A DNA stretch of 6,752 nucleotides from an uncultured Spirochaetaceae bacterium (GCA_902797925.1 CADBUT010000276.1:1-6752), one strand, 5' to 3'; counted from the stretch's first letter, positions 1-6,557 are shown. Notes: generated by a model from the letters alone, not told the origin. Numbers and translations are program-made.

Positions 1-530
1 AAATCAGCCGAAACCGCGCCGTCTTTCATCAGCCCAGTAATTCTGTTTTCCTTAAAGCAATACGAAAAAAGGCTGTACTCGTTCATAAGATAAGCCACAA
101 GAATCACGCCGCCAGATTTTGTTACACGCTTTGCCTCGCTCAAAGCCTTAAGCTTTTCAGATTTTTCATGCAGATGATAAAGCGGCCCGAAAAGCAGCGT
201 CATGTCGAAAGAATCATCTTCTAAAAAGTGCAAATCGACGGCGTTGCCCTGCCAAGTCTTTACAGGCGAATGTTTTGCGCGGAGCACGTTGAGGTTGCTT
301 TTTACAAGCTCAACGGCTGTAACGTCAAAACCTTCGCCGCACAAAGCAAGGGAATATCTTCCTGTTCCTGCGCCGACATCAAGAATCTTGCAACCTGTTC
401 TGTCTTTTGGCAGATATTCGTGAATGAACTTCATCGATACAGCAAATTCAACCTGACCGTGCCTTGTTTCAAGGCGGTGGTCTTCTTTGTGCTGCTGATA
501 ATGTCGCTCAAGAACAGAGAGTTTTCCCAT
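1..530 (-). CDS. Class I SAM-dependent methyltransferase, 3' end cut by window edge
   Basis: Reading leftward from the ATG at 530, 176 codons are open up to the edge, so the C-terminus lies outside. The protein has the Rossmann core of small-molecule or unassigned methyltransferases: motif I DVGAGTGRYS at residues 51-60, the acidic end of beta-2 in TAVE (E74), an N-A-V-D segment at 96-99 and the run LLFGPLYHL at about 112-120. The GPLYHL segment followed by E-A-x-R-V is typical of the UbiE/Methyltransf_11-like group. An in-frame TAA lies three codons upstream of the ATG (537-539), so this is the earliest ATG possible. No clear Shine-Dalgarno is visible; the gene begins 14 bases after the permease stop and is probably translated by coupling on the same mRNA. 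The substrate cannot be told from sequence. The family is secure, the function is not. Confidence 0.9.
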   Translation of the reverse strand, partial: MGKLSVLERHYQQHKEDHRLETRHGQVEFAVSMKFIHEYLPKDRTGCKILDVGAGTGRYSLALCGEGFDVTAVELVKSNLNVLRAKHSPVKTWQGNAVDLHFLEDDSFDMTLLFGPLYHLHEKSEKLKALSEAKRVTKSGGVILVAYLMNEYSLFSYCFKENRITGLMKDGAVSAD

Positions 531-544
531 AAAAGATTAACCGT

Positions 545-1921
545 TTACACGATTCCTGTGAGCATATAGAAAACGACGCACAAATAAGGAACGAAAAACT
601 TGAAAAGCATGAGCATTACAAGGTCAAAGTAGCTTTCTTTGTGGGTCAAGCCGCAGATGGCGAACATTGTTACTAATGCACCGCAATGCGGAACTGGGTC
701 AATGCCGATGCCCGAAACTGAAACGATTCTGTGCAAAACTTCAAGCGGAATACCCGCATTTGTCGCAAGGTTAGCCCAGATTTCGCCGAACTTTGCAAGC
801 GCAATCGTAATGCCGCTAGAAGCTGAGCCTGTAAGACCGCACATGATGTTTGTCGAAAGAACTGCCGAAAAAAGCGGGTTGCCGTTTTCAGAAAGCTTAA
901 GCAAAAGCTTGCTGATTACGTCAAAGCCGATAACGCTTGTGACCACGCAGCCGAAAGCAAAGCCAGAAGCAACGTTGAAAACAGCCGTTCCGCTTGAAAG
1001 AGCCGAAGCGTTCACAGTCTTTAAGAAAACCTGCTTGCCCGAAACTTCAGTTTCTGCGGCAAAAATGCGCTTGCGGCCCACGATAATCGTAACGAGCGTG
1101 GCAAGAATTGTGGCAATTGAAACAGCCCACAATGATGGGATTTTCCATGTGATGAATGACCATTTGAAAGGGTTGCTCAAAACGATGTTTAGCACAATTA
1201 CCATAAGCAGCGGAATCAAAGACAAGAACCAGTTCGGCAAGTCTTTGTCTTCAGACTGATTTTCGTCGTTATAGTTGCCGTAGCCCTCGCCTTTTGCCAT
1301 CAACGTCTTTGCCCTGAAGCCAATCCAGACAAGCCCAATTGCAAGAAGCAGCGCAGTCGCAAAAATGCCGATGCCGATACCGCTCCAAGTTGAAGTGCCG
1401 AAATATGTTGAAGGAATAATGTTCTGAATCTGCGGCGTTCCAGGAACTGCAACCATCGTAAAGGTGAAGATGCCGATCCACAATGTTGCAGGAAGAAGCC
1501 GCTTTGGAATGCCGGCCTTTCTGAAAAGCACAGCGCCAAACGGATACATTACGAAAGCAACAACAAAAACACTCAAGCCGCCGTATGTCAAAACTGCACA
1601 GCCCAAAATAACAGCAAGAACAGCACGCTTTGCACCCAAAAGCTCAACAATCTTGTCAGCAATGCTTGCGGCAAGTCCGCCTTTTTCCATTAATTTTGCG
1701 AAAACCGCACCAAAAAGAAAAATCGGAAAATAGTTTTTGATATATTCCGCAGCCTTTACCAGATAGACGTTTCCGAGAACATCAAGGAAAGATGCGCCGC
1801 AACCAATTGAAGCCACGACAGCCAGAAGCGGTGCAATTAGAATGATTGACCAGCCTTTATAAGCCAAGTACATCAATCCGATAATTGCTGCAATAATTGC
1901 GATTGTACTTAAAGAACTCAT
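545..1921 (-). CDS. GntP-family permease (organic acid / gluconate-type H+ symporter)
   Basis: This 458-residue polytopic inner-membrane protein has many hydrophobic segments across its whole length, which is normal for GntP permeases (about 440-460 residues). Family-like landmarks are the re-entrant type loop AVPGTPQIQNIIPS at 158-171, a serine/glycine-rich CGLTGSASSGITIAL stretch at 361-375, and near the C-terminus GIGIDPVPHCGALVTM at 404-419 followed by GLTHKESY. The last motif resembles the LPHNGAV...GLTH region of the D-beta-hydroxybutyrate permease branch rather than classic gluconate permeases. The transported substrate is probably a small hydroxy- or carboxylic acid, but this is inference. 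A charged cytoplasmic loop lies at about 203-230. The ATG at 1921 is supported by AGAGG nine bases upstream and by a promoter upstream. It leads a two-gene unit with the methyltransferase to its left and is divergent from rex. Confidence 0.87.
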   Translation of the reverse strand: MSSLSTIAIIAAIIGLMYLAYKGWSIILIAPLLAVVASIGCGASFLDVLGNVYLVKAAEYIKNYFPIFLFGAVFAKLMEKGGLAASIADKIVELLGAKRAVLAVILGCAVLTYGGLSVFVVAFVMYPFGAVLFRKAGIPKRLLPATLWIGIFTFTMVAVPGTPQIQNIIPSTYFGTSTWSGIGIGIFATALLLAIGLVWIGFRAKTLMAKGEGYGNYNDENQSEDKDLPNWFLSLIPLLMVIVLNIVLSNPFKWSFITWKIPSLWAVSIATILATLVTIIVGRKRIFAAETEVSGKQVFLKTVNASALSSGTAVFNVASGFAFGCVVTSVIGFDVISKLLLKLSENGNPLFSAVLSTNIMCGLTGSASSGITIALAKFGEIWANLATNAGIPLEVLHRIVSVSGIGIDPVPHCGALVTMFAICGLTHKESYFDLVMLMLFKFFVPYLCVVFYMLTGIV

Positions 1922-1930
1922 TTATTTGAA

Positions 1931-1935
1931 CCTCT
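1931..1935 (-). promoter_or_regulatory. Shine-Dalgarno of the GntP-family permease
   Basis: On the minus strand AGAGG lies nine bases before the ATG at 1921. It is a good match to the anti-SD core and fixes the permease start. It contrasts with the neighbouring rex gene, which has none. Confidence 0.7.
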
Positions 1936-1941
1936 GAAATC

Positions 1942-1970
1942 ATAATAAGAAAAAGCTACATTCATTGCAA
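1942..1970 (-). promoter_or_regulatory. Sigma70-type promoter of the permease-methyltransferase unit
   Basis: Minus-strand -35 TTGCAA (1965-1970) is followed by a 17-base spacer and -10 TATTAT (1942-1947). This matches the consensus at 4 of 6 and 5 of 6 positions. A start site about seven bases on would give a short leader of around 14 bases carrying the Shine-Dalgarno. Confidence 0.65.
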
Positions 1971-2027
1971 TAGTATGCGGGCTTTTCAATCAAATGGAAT
2001 TATTTTCTAAAATACTGCATATAAAGA

Positions 2028-2048
2028 AAATAAGCTTGTTCCTTATTT
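2028..2048. repeat. 7-bp inverted repeat in the rex/permease divergent region
   Basis: AAATAAG (2028-2034) and CTTATTT (2042-2048) are perfect inverted arms around a 7-base centre. The site sits between the divergent promoters, upstream of rex. It could be an operator or a small hairpin in a long rex leader. It does not match the usual Rex operator (TTGTGA or TTGTTA half-sites). The arms are AT-rich, so chance is possible. Confidence 0.3.
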
Positions 2049-2116
2049 CGATAAAAATTTCTCATATTTATGCATTTCTTGCCTTGTTTCTACTTTTCTC
2101 TATTATTTTTTTGATG

Positions 2117-2122
2117 TATACT
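2117..2122 (+). promoter_or_regulatory. -10-like box of rex, implying a leaderless start
   Basis: TATACT (5 of 6 to consensus) ends six bases before the ATG at 2129, so a normal start site would fall on or next to the start codon. No convincing -35 is present at a 16-18 base distance; only T-rich sequence is found. No Shine-Dalgarno precedes the ATG. A longer transcript from further upstream is not excluded. Confidence 0.4.
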
Positions 2123-2128
2123 TCTCTT

Positions 2129-2758
2129 ATGATTAGAAAAAAAATTCCTGCCGCACCGGCAATCAGACGGCTTCCGTCATATTTACAGATCGCCCGTCAG
2201 GCAGAAGCAGACGGTTTGGAATATCTTTCCGGAACAGTAATATCAACAGAGCTTAACTATGAGCCGATTCAAGTACGAAAAGATCTTTCGATGACTGGAA
2301 TAGTCGGCAGACCAAGACGCGGTTACCCAGTTAAACCTCTTGTTAAGTCAATAGAGCATTTTTTAGGCTGGGATAACCCTAAGAATGTTGTTCTTATTGG
2401 AGCCGGAAATCTCGGAACAGCATTAACCGGTTATCAGGAATTTGCAATTCACGGGCTGAATTTTGTTGCTGCTTTTGATACTAATCCGGACCGGATCGGT
2501 AAATATATACACGGCGTACCTGTTCTTTCGCTCAATAGTTTTGAGGAGAACGTCAAGAATCTTGGTGCAACTCTTGCAGTTCTTACAGTTCCCTCTTCTC
2601 AGGCACAGCAGGTAGCAGACTTAATCGTAAAATCAGGAATTAAAGCCATCTGGAATTTTACAAACACCAAAATCAATGTTCCTGACAATGTTGCTGTTCA
2701 GCGTGAAGATTTGACTTCAGGCTACGCAATGCTTTGCGCGGCTATTCAGCTTGCTTAA
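2129..2758 (+). CDS. rex: Redox-sensing transcriptional repressor Rex
   Basis: Rex is a cytoplasmic dimeric DNA-binding protein that senses the NADH/NAD+ ratio and represses fermentation and anaerobic-respiration genes when NADH is low. From the ATG at 2129 the product is 209 residues, the usual Rex length. An N-terminal winged-helix domain comes first, containing RRLPSYL (10-16) and, further on, the DNA-contacting stretch VRKDLSMTG...GRPRRGYP. The Rossmann NAD(H) domain follows, with GAGNLG at 91-96 and the ribose-binding acid D117 in AAFDTNP. A C-terminal helix, which domain-swaps in known structures, ends the protein. The frame stays open to an ATG at 1994, but that would add 45 mostly hydrophobic residues before the DNA-binding domain, so the 2129 start is preferred. 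It is followed after 20 bases by rlmK and is divergent from the permease. No Rex box is visible nearby, so autoregulation is not supported. Confidence 0.95.
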   Translation: MIRKKIPAAPAIRRLPSYLQIARQAEADGLEYLSGTVISTELNYEPIQVRKDLSMTGIVGRPRRGYPVKPLVKSIEHFLGWDNPKNVVLIGAGNLGTALTGYQEFAIHGLNFVAAFDTNPDRIGKYIHGVPVLSLNSFEENVKNLGATLAVLTVPSSQAQQVADLIVKSGIKAIWNFTNTKINVPDNVAVQREDLTSGYAMLCAAIQLA

Positions 2759-2778
2759 AAGCTTTTCAGGTATATCTA

Positions 2779-3876
2779 ATGGAAAAAGACACAATGTCTT
2801 TAGAGCAGGCTGCAGACCGTCAGACTGTTTATTTTACAAACAGACTGACTAAAAGGTACAGACATTTGCGGAAATGGGCAAAGCGTACCGACGTTCATGC
2901 TTTCAGGCTTTATGACAAAGACATTCCAGAAATTCCGCTTGCAGTTGATATTTATCAGCAGACCGGAACGGCTGATAACAACTCCGGCATTTATGCGCAC
3001 ATTGCTCTGTACGAACGGCCGTATGAAAAAGACCAGAAACTTGAAGATAAATGGCTTGAAACGATGGCAGAAGCTGTCCGCACTGTGCTCGATATTCCAA
3101 AAGAGAACATCTTTATCAAGCAGCGCAAAAAGCAGCGCGGCGAAAATTCTCAATATGAAAAATTTGCAGCTTCAAAGCATTGCATAACTGTAGAAGAGCA
3201 AGGCTTAAAGTTCATTGTCAACTTGTCAGATTATCTTGATACGGGGCTTTTCTTTGACCACAGGCCGCTTCGCCATACGGTAAAAAACGAATGCCGCGGC
3301 AAGCATGTCTTGAACCTTTTCTGCTATACAGGCGCATTTTCTGTTTATGCAGCAAAAGGCGGCGCCGCTTCTGTAGATTCAGTTGACCTTTCGCACACAT
3401 ATCTTGAGTGGGCAAAGCAAAATTTCAGTTTGAATGGTATAGACATTAGCCAAAGTGCAGATTGTGGCGGCAAAACCGCAGGCAAATACAGATTCATTCA
3501 AGAAGATGCTGTTAAGTTCATAAAAAGCGCCGCCGGTGCAGACACAAGCAAGGCACTCCGCTGCCGCTGGGATATAATCATCTTAGATCCGCCGACTTTT
3601 TCGAATTCAAAAAGGCTGAAAGATGTCTTTGACATAAACCGCGACTGGTCTGAGATTGTGAATGCAGCACTCAAAGCGCTGAACCCGGGCGGTGTGCTTT
3701 ATTTCTCGACTAACTCAACAAAGCTAAAAATGAATGAATCTCTCATTTCCGGCGTTGTAACCGACATCACAGAATCAACAATCCCAGAAGATTTCCGCAA
3801 CAAGCACATTCACCGATGCTGGAAAATCCAAAACAGAGAAGACTCAAGCAACAAGCCAGATGTGGTTTATTATTAG
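2779..3876 (+). CDS. rlmK: 23S rRNA (guanine-N7) methyltransferase RlmK, stand-alone form
   Basis: The 365-residue product aligns by eye along its length with the C-terminal half of E. coli RlmKL, the part that makes m7G2069 in 23S rRNA. Matching landmarks are F-x-NRL-x-K-x-x-x-H-x-x-KWA near residue 18-35, the RLYDKDIPE segment near 40-50, NLSDYLDTGLFFDHRPLR before the catalytic domain, SAM motif I NLFCYTGAF at 179-187, the TYLEWA...N-x-x-LNGI segment, motif IV DPPTFSNSK at 270-278, and IHRCWKIQ near the end. The RlmL half (THUMP plus m2G2445 methyltransferase) is absent, as in species where the two enzymes are separate genes. The frame is open 15 codons further upstream, but that overlaps rex; the ATG at 2779 has CAGG eight bases before it. 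It probably shares a transcript with rex. The C-terminal tail after the conserved IHRCWKIQ is non-conserved and is partly duplicated at 5579-5632. Confidence 0.92.
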   Translation: MEKDTMSLEQAADRQTVYFTNRLTKRYRHLRKWAKRTDVHAFRLYDKDIPEIPLAVDIYQQTGTADNNSGIYAHIALYERPYEKDQKLEDKWLETMAEAVRTVLDIPKENIFIKQRKKQRGENSQYEKFAASKHCITVEEQGLKFIVNLSDYLDTGLFFDHRPLRHTVKNECRGKHVLNLFCYTGAFSVYAAKGGAASVDSVDLSHTYLEWAKQNFSLNGIDISQSADCGGKTAGKYRFIQEDAVKFIKSAAGADTSKALRCRWDIIILDPPTFSNSKRLKDVFDINRDWSEIVNAALKALNPGGVLYFSTNSTKLKMNESLISGVVTDITESTIPEDFRNKHIHRCWKIQNREDSSNKPDVVYY

Positions 3877-3879
3877 GCT
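3844..3879 (+). repeat. rlmK tail, left copy of an imperfect direct repeat
   Basis: Two exact blocks are shared with 5579-5632: TCAAGCAACAAGCC at 3844-3857 (14 bases) and TATTATTAGGCT at 3868-3879 (12 bases). In this copy ten bases separate the blocks; in the right copy 28 do, a difference of 18 bases or six codons. This copy is the functional 3' end of rlmK and includes its TAG stop. Confidence 0.75.
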
Positions 3880-3899
3880 GTTGGGGCAAGCAGTGTTTT
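3878..3899 (+). terminator. Weak possible terminator after rlmK
   Basis: CTGTTG and CAA-G-CAG can pair as a 6-bp stem with one bulged G and a GGG loop, followed by TGTTTT. The stem is short and the T-run is poor, so termination would be inefficient. The site lies in the narrow 33-base gap between the convergent stops of rlmK and the membrane-protein gene. Confidence 0.25.
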
Positions 3900-3909
3900 A
3901 TCCAAATTA

Positions 3910-5484
3910 TTATAAATGACTCACGTTTTTTCTCTCTCTCAGCATTATTAAACCAATTAAAGGTGCAACCAAGAGAGTTGAGTAAAAAAATCTTGCATCA
4001 TTGCCAGACAATAAGAGCATAGTTCCAAAATCATAAGCATAAATTGGAAGACATATCATAATTCTTTTCCAATCTTCAAAGCTCTTAAAATTGCTTTTAC
4101 CAATTATCACGATAGTTATAAATAGCAAAGCTACACCTATTACTCTAAAATATTTAAGAATAGTAATGTATATCAATTTTTTATAATTCTTCAGTATGCT
4201 TGCCAGCTGTACATTACCGCCATACGTAATGTTGTGATTGATCCGTCCATATTCCATTATAGCCCAATCCCAATCACCATCTATGCGTTCCAAATTATAG
4301 ACAATGCCAGTCAAGGTAAAAAAGGCTCGAAGTGATTCTTCTGGAGCACGTATAAAGCATTTTGCCATAATGCTGAGCATTTTGGCGGCACCAGCCTCTT
4401 CAATCACATTTTTATTGAATCTTGGCGGTTCAAATCCCTGAAATTTTAAATGGTTAAAACTTCCGCAAACGTAAAAATCTTCCCAGTCTTTTTTGGGAGC
4501 AATAGAATAAGCAAAATTCAATGTTTCATCATCTAATTTTTCTGGTGCCTCTTTTACGACATTTCCCAATATTGTCAAAGGCAGGCCTGAAACCTCTGTT
4601 ACACGTTCTTTCGGTTTTTCTACATTCAATGCATGATAAACAGGAATTCTTACAACAAAAACAAACAACACAAAAGAAGCAACAACAATGATTGATTGCT
4701 TTTTGTCTAAAATGAAAATCAGTGCAATTAAAAGCATAAACGTAAATAAAATGCCATTATGCCTGAATAAAGTTGCGTTAGCCAGCACTATGCCAAATAA
4801 AAATAAGCGCCACCATTTATTTGCCCATTCTTTTGAAAAATAAGCTTCGGCAGCCATTATCATAGACAAACAGGCAACTGTAGCAAATCCGACATCTTTT
4901 GTAGGAAAAATCAGCATCCAGCCTGTAAAAGGATTAAGGATTATATAAGAAAGCGATATAAGAGCTATTTTGAGACTTGAATGTTTGTATATGACCAGTC
5001 CAAAATATCCCATAACCAAAGAGAAATAAATCATCTGAAACAGAACGACGCTGCTAAGTTTTCCTGTTAATTTCACTGGAAATGTAAAGAAAACAATTGT
5101 ATGCCAAAAAGGATGCCAGTCATTATAAGAATTGTTTATTACTTGTTCGTACTGCCATATAACATCAATTGCCGGATAAGAACCTGGGAAAAAAGCCCAA
5201 TACAATAACAGCATTACACAAAATGTCATTGCAAAAAAACAAAAGAATACTATGCCCTTTTTAAGCTTAGTTGAATCATTACATTTTATTTCAACTTTTT
5301 TAATGGCTGTTACAATTTTACTAGAAACAATCAAAGACAAGAATAACGCTGCAATCAAAAAGACAATCAAACCTATTGTTTTACTGGAACGGTTTAAATA
5401 TATGAATGAAGACCAAACAAAAAAAAGGTAACCAGCCAATAATACAGAATTGATATTTATTTTGAATCGATTAATAAAATTCAT
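3910..5484 (-). CDS. Polytopic membrane protein, GT-C/DUF6020-like putative glycosyltransferase
   Basis: This 524-residue protein has about ten or more hydrophobic segments. After two or three N-terminal helices comes an extracytoplasmic-type loop FFPGSYPAIDVIWQ (98-111) with D107, then DWHPFWHT (122-129). The pattern Pro-Gly-x-x-x-x-x-Asp...His-Pro recurs in GT-C-fold enzymes and in the DUF6020 group, where the early acid is thought to be catalytic. Further charged motifs facing between helices are PTKD (194-197), FRHNG (240-244) and, near the C-terminus, SGNDARFFYS (493-502). A long soluble insert lies at about 285-425. Such proteins transfer sugars from polyprenyl-phosphate donors outside the membrane, but that role here is inference and no experimental assignment is claimed. 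The ATG at 5484 has no Shine-Dalgarno; a promoter ends eight bases upstream. The gene is AT-rich compared with rlmK and lies between two copies of the rlmK tail, suggesting insertion. Confidence 0.8.
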   Translation of the reverse strand: MNFINRFKININSVLLAGYLFFVWSSFIYLNRSSKTIGLIVFLIAALFLSLIVSSKIVTAIKKVEIKCNDSTKLKKGIVFFCFFAMTFCVMLLLYWAFFPGSYPAIDVIWQYEQVINNSYNDWHPFWHTIVFFTFPVKLTGKLSSVVLFQMIYFSLVMGYFGLVIYKHSSLKIALISLSYIILNPFTGWMLIFPTKDVGFATVACLSMIMAAEAYFSKEWANKWWRLFLFGIVLANATLFRHNGILFTFMLLIALIFILDKKQSIIVVASFVLFVFVVRIPVYHALNVEKPKERVTEVSGLPLTILGNVVKEAPEKLDDETLNFAYSIAPKKDWEDFYVCGSFNHLKFQGFEPPRFNKNVIEEAGAAKMLSIMAKCFIRAPEESLRAFFTLTGIVYNLERIDGDWDWAIMEYGRINHNITYGGNVQLASILKNYKKLIYITILKYFRVIGVALLFITIVIIGKSNFKSFEDWKRIMICLPIYAYDFGTMLLLSGNDARFFYSTLLVAPLIGLIMLRERKNVSHL

Positions 5485-5492
5485 AACAATTG

Positions 5493-5521
5493 AGTATAAC
5501 TGAAAATATTCCCGGCTTCAA
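5493..5521 (-). promoter_or_regulatory. Promoter of the 524-residue membrane protein, near-leaderless
   Basis: Minus-strand -35 TTGAAG (5516-5521), a 17-base spacer, and -10 TATACT (5493-5498) match consensus at 4 of 6 and 5 of 6 positions. The -10 ends eight bases before the ATG at 5484, so the transcript should begin at or within a couple of bases of the start codon. This gives the gene a promoter of its own, separate from the GT-D gene upstream. Confidence 0.55.
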
Positions 5522-5535
5522 GTTCCAACAATTCA

Positions 5536-5545
5536 ATTGTACAAT
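5536..5545. repeat. 10-bp perfect palindrome upstream of the membrane-protein promoter
   Basis: ATTGTACAAT is its own reverse complement. It lies 14 bases upstream of the -35 box of the membrane-protein gene, a position where an activator or repressor could bind. It is short and AT-rich, so chance occurrence is quite possible. Confidence 0.25.
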
Positions 5546-5578
5546 GTTTGGTAAATTTGAAAAATGAATCATAAAGGT

Positions 5579-5632
5579 TCAAGCAACAAGCCCCACCCCG
5601 AAGAACAACAGCCTTTAGTCTATTATTAGGCT
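5579..5632 (+). pseudogene. Relic of an rlmK 3' end, right copy of the direct repeat
   Basis: The plus strand here reads SSNKPHPEEQQPLVYY-stop in the frame that ends with TAG at 5627-5629. The true rlmK tail reads SSNKPDVVYY-stop. Exact shared blocks are TCAAGCAACAAGCC (5579-5592) and TATTATTAGGCT (5621-5632). The extra 18 bases keep the frame, which suggests the piece evolved as coding sequence. Nothing resembling the conserved rlmK body lies upstream of it, so only the tail is left. It ends ten bases from the stop of the GT-D gene on the opposite strand, an ordinary spacing for convergent genes. An ATG at 5564 would make it a 21-codon frame, but there is no ribosome site. Reading it as a relic is inference; the repeat itself is directly visible. 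Confidence 0.55.
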
Positions 5633-5639
5633 TGCATCG

Positions 5640-6551
5640 TCAGTCTTTGTCAAAAAAATCAGTTACTGTTTTTATATTCTGATTTTCTTTTTTTAAGAAC
5701 GAATCGTAATCTTGTGCTATATGCCCGAAATCAAGAATCTGATATCCACACAGCGATAAATCCCAAGCAAGCAATGTTGCTGTTGGACCAAGAATTGCAA
5801 TTACAAGCTTTTCTTTTGAGATTTTTTTTGCCTTGTCAAGAATCTCGTCATATTGATTAAAAGCTTCTGTTGTCGGCGCATAGATATATTCTGTAGATTT
5901 TGCACAATCAAAAATATTATTTTCTATGTTATTGAAAATTCTATCACCACAGATTATTGCAATATCTCTATCTTTCCAAATCTCTTTGATATGCCCAAAA
6001 TAGGAAGCAAAATCATACTCTTTAAAGATATGATAGAGCTGTGAGATTTCTGTTGATATATATGTATATTTAGGATTACATACTTCTACAAGAAAATTCT
6101 CATTTGAAACAACAAATTCTTCAAAGAAGCGCGGAAATATCAGATTGTTCCAGTCTGAAAAATTATAATAAAGTCTTGAAATTGCTATCCGTATATTGCT
6201 ATTCAAATCAGAAGAATCCAAACAAGTCATCAAAATTTCTTTCAACCGTTGCGTCAAAACTGGATTATTCTTCTGAAAAGGTTCAGATCCGCCCATTATC
6301 TGATTAAATTCGCCGTCACCGAACCGACATAAAGAGCATTTGCTATTGATTATATAATCAATAGATTCATCATAACTCAAGATATTCGGTTTTAAGCTAA
6401 GCAGCTTATGTTGTTGCATTTCTTTGAACAAGCGCATTTTTCTGATTTCAGGTATTTTATCCAAAGAAGCCCATTCACTCGTGCGTTTCAAATCCCACAA
6501 ATCGTTTTTGCACAAAAATTTCAAGTTCTTATATAAAGTCTTTAAGACCAT
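5640..6551 (-). CDS. GT-D fold glycosyltransferase (DUF1792 family)
   Basis: The 303-residue soluble protein carries the hallmarks of the DUF1792 family, whose streptococcal founder defined the GT-D glycosyltransferase fold. It has the N-terminal CRFGDGEFNQIMG (75-87) with the D-x-E metal/nucleotide-sugar site at D79 and E81, the following EPFQKNN (90-96), and the C-terminal ILGPTATLLAWDLS (253-266) and GYQILDFGHI (269-278). Such enzymes add a sugar from a UDP donor to a growing glycan, for example on serine-rich adhesins; the acceptor here is unknown. The ATG at 6551 is chosen because AAGGAG lies six bases upstream at 6558-6563; a GTG at 6572 is in frame but has no site. It lies between an acyltransferase-like gene and a polytopic membrane protein, both on the same strand, which fits an envelope polysaccharide or glycoprotein locus. 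The DNA is notably AT-rich. Confidence 0.88.
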   Translation of the reverse strand: MVLKTLYKNLKFLCKNDLWDLKRTSEWASLDKIPEIRKMRLFKEMQQHKLLSLKPNILSYDESIDYIINSKCSLCRFGDGEFNQIMGGSEPFQKNNPVLTQRLKEILMTCLDSSDLNSNIRIAISRLYYNFSDWNNLIFPRFFEEFVVSNENFLVEVCNPKYTYISTEISQLYHIFKEYDFASYFGHIKEIWKDRDIAIICGDRIFNNIENNIFDCAKSTEYIYAPTTEAFNQYDEILDKAKKISKEKLVIAILGPTATLLAWDLSLCGYQILDFGHIAQDYDSFLKKENQNIKTVTDFFDKD

Positions 6552-6557
6552 AGCAAA

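Noticed and set aside
639..1733. Open frames on the plus strand opposite the permease
   Set aside because: They are antisense shadows of a well-supported permease; their translations show no family features and no ribosome sites.
1994..2128. In-frame 45-codon extension of rex starting at ATG 1994
   Set aside because: It would put a hydrophobic, membrane-like segment before the winged-helix domain; Rex proteins start at about the position of the ATG at 2129. The stretch has no ribosome site and is better read as AT-rich intergenic DNA.
2757..2766. Palindrome AAAAGCTTTT across the rex stop
   Set aside because: It is short, AT-rich, has no GC stem or loop, and overlaps the rlmK leader; neither a terminator nor an operator is supported.
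2734..2778. Upstream ATG for rlmK at 2734
   Set aside because: It overlaps the rex coding end by 25 bases, adds residues unlike the family, and lacks a ribosome site; the ATG at 2779 has CAGG eight bases upstream.
5564..5629. A 21-codon plus-strand gene ending in SNKPHPEEQQPLVYY
   Set aside because: There is no ribosome site or promoter, and its end matches the rlmK tail, so it is better explained as a relic of that tail.
5609..5633. Hairpin AGCCT...AGGCT after the GT-D gene as a terminator
   Set aside because: It has only a 5-bp stem with a 13-base loop and no T-run on the minus strand; one arm is simply part of the repeated rlmK tail.
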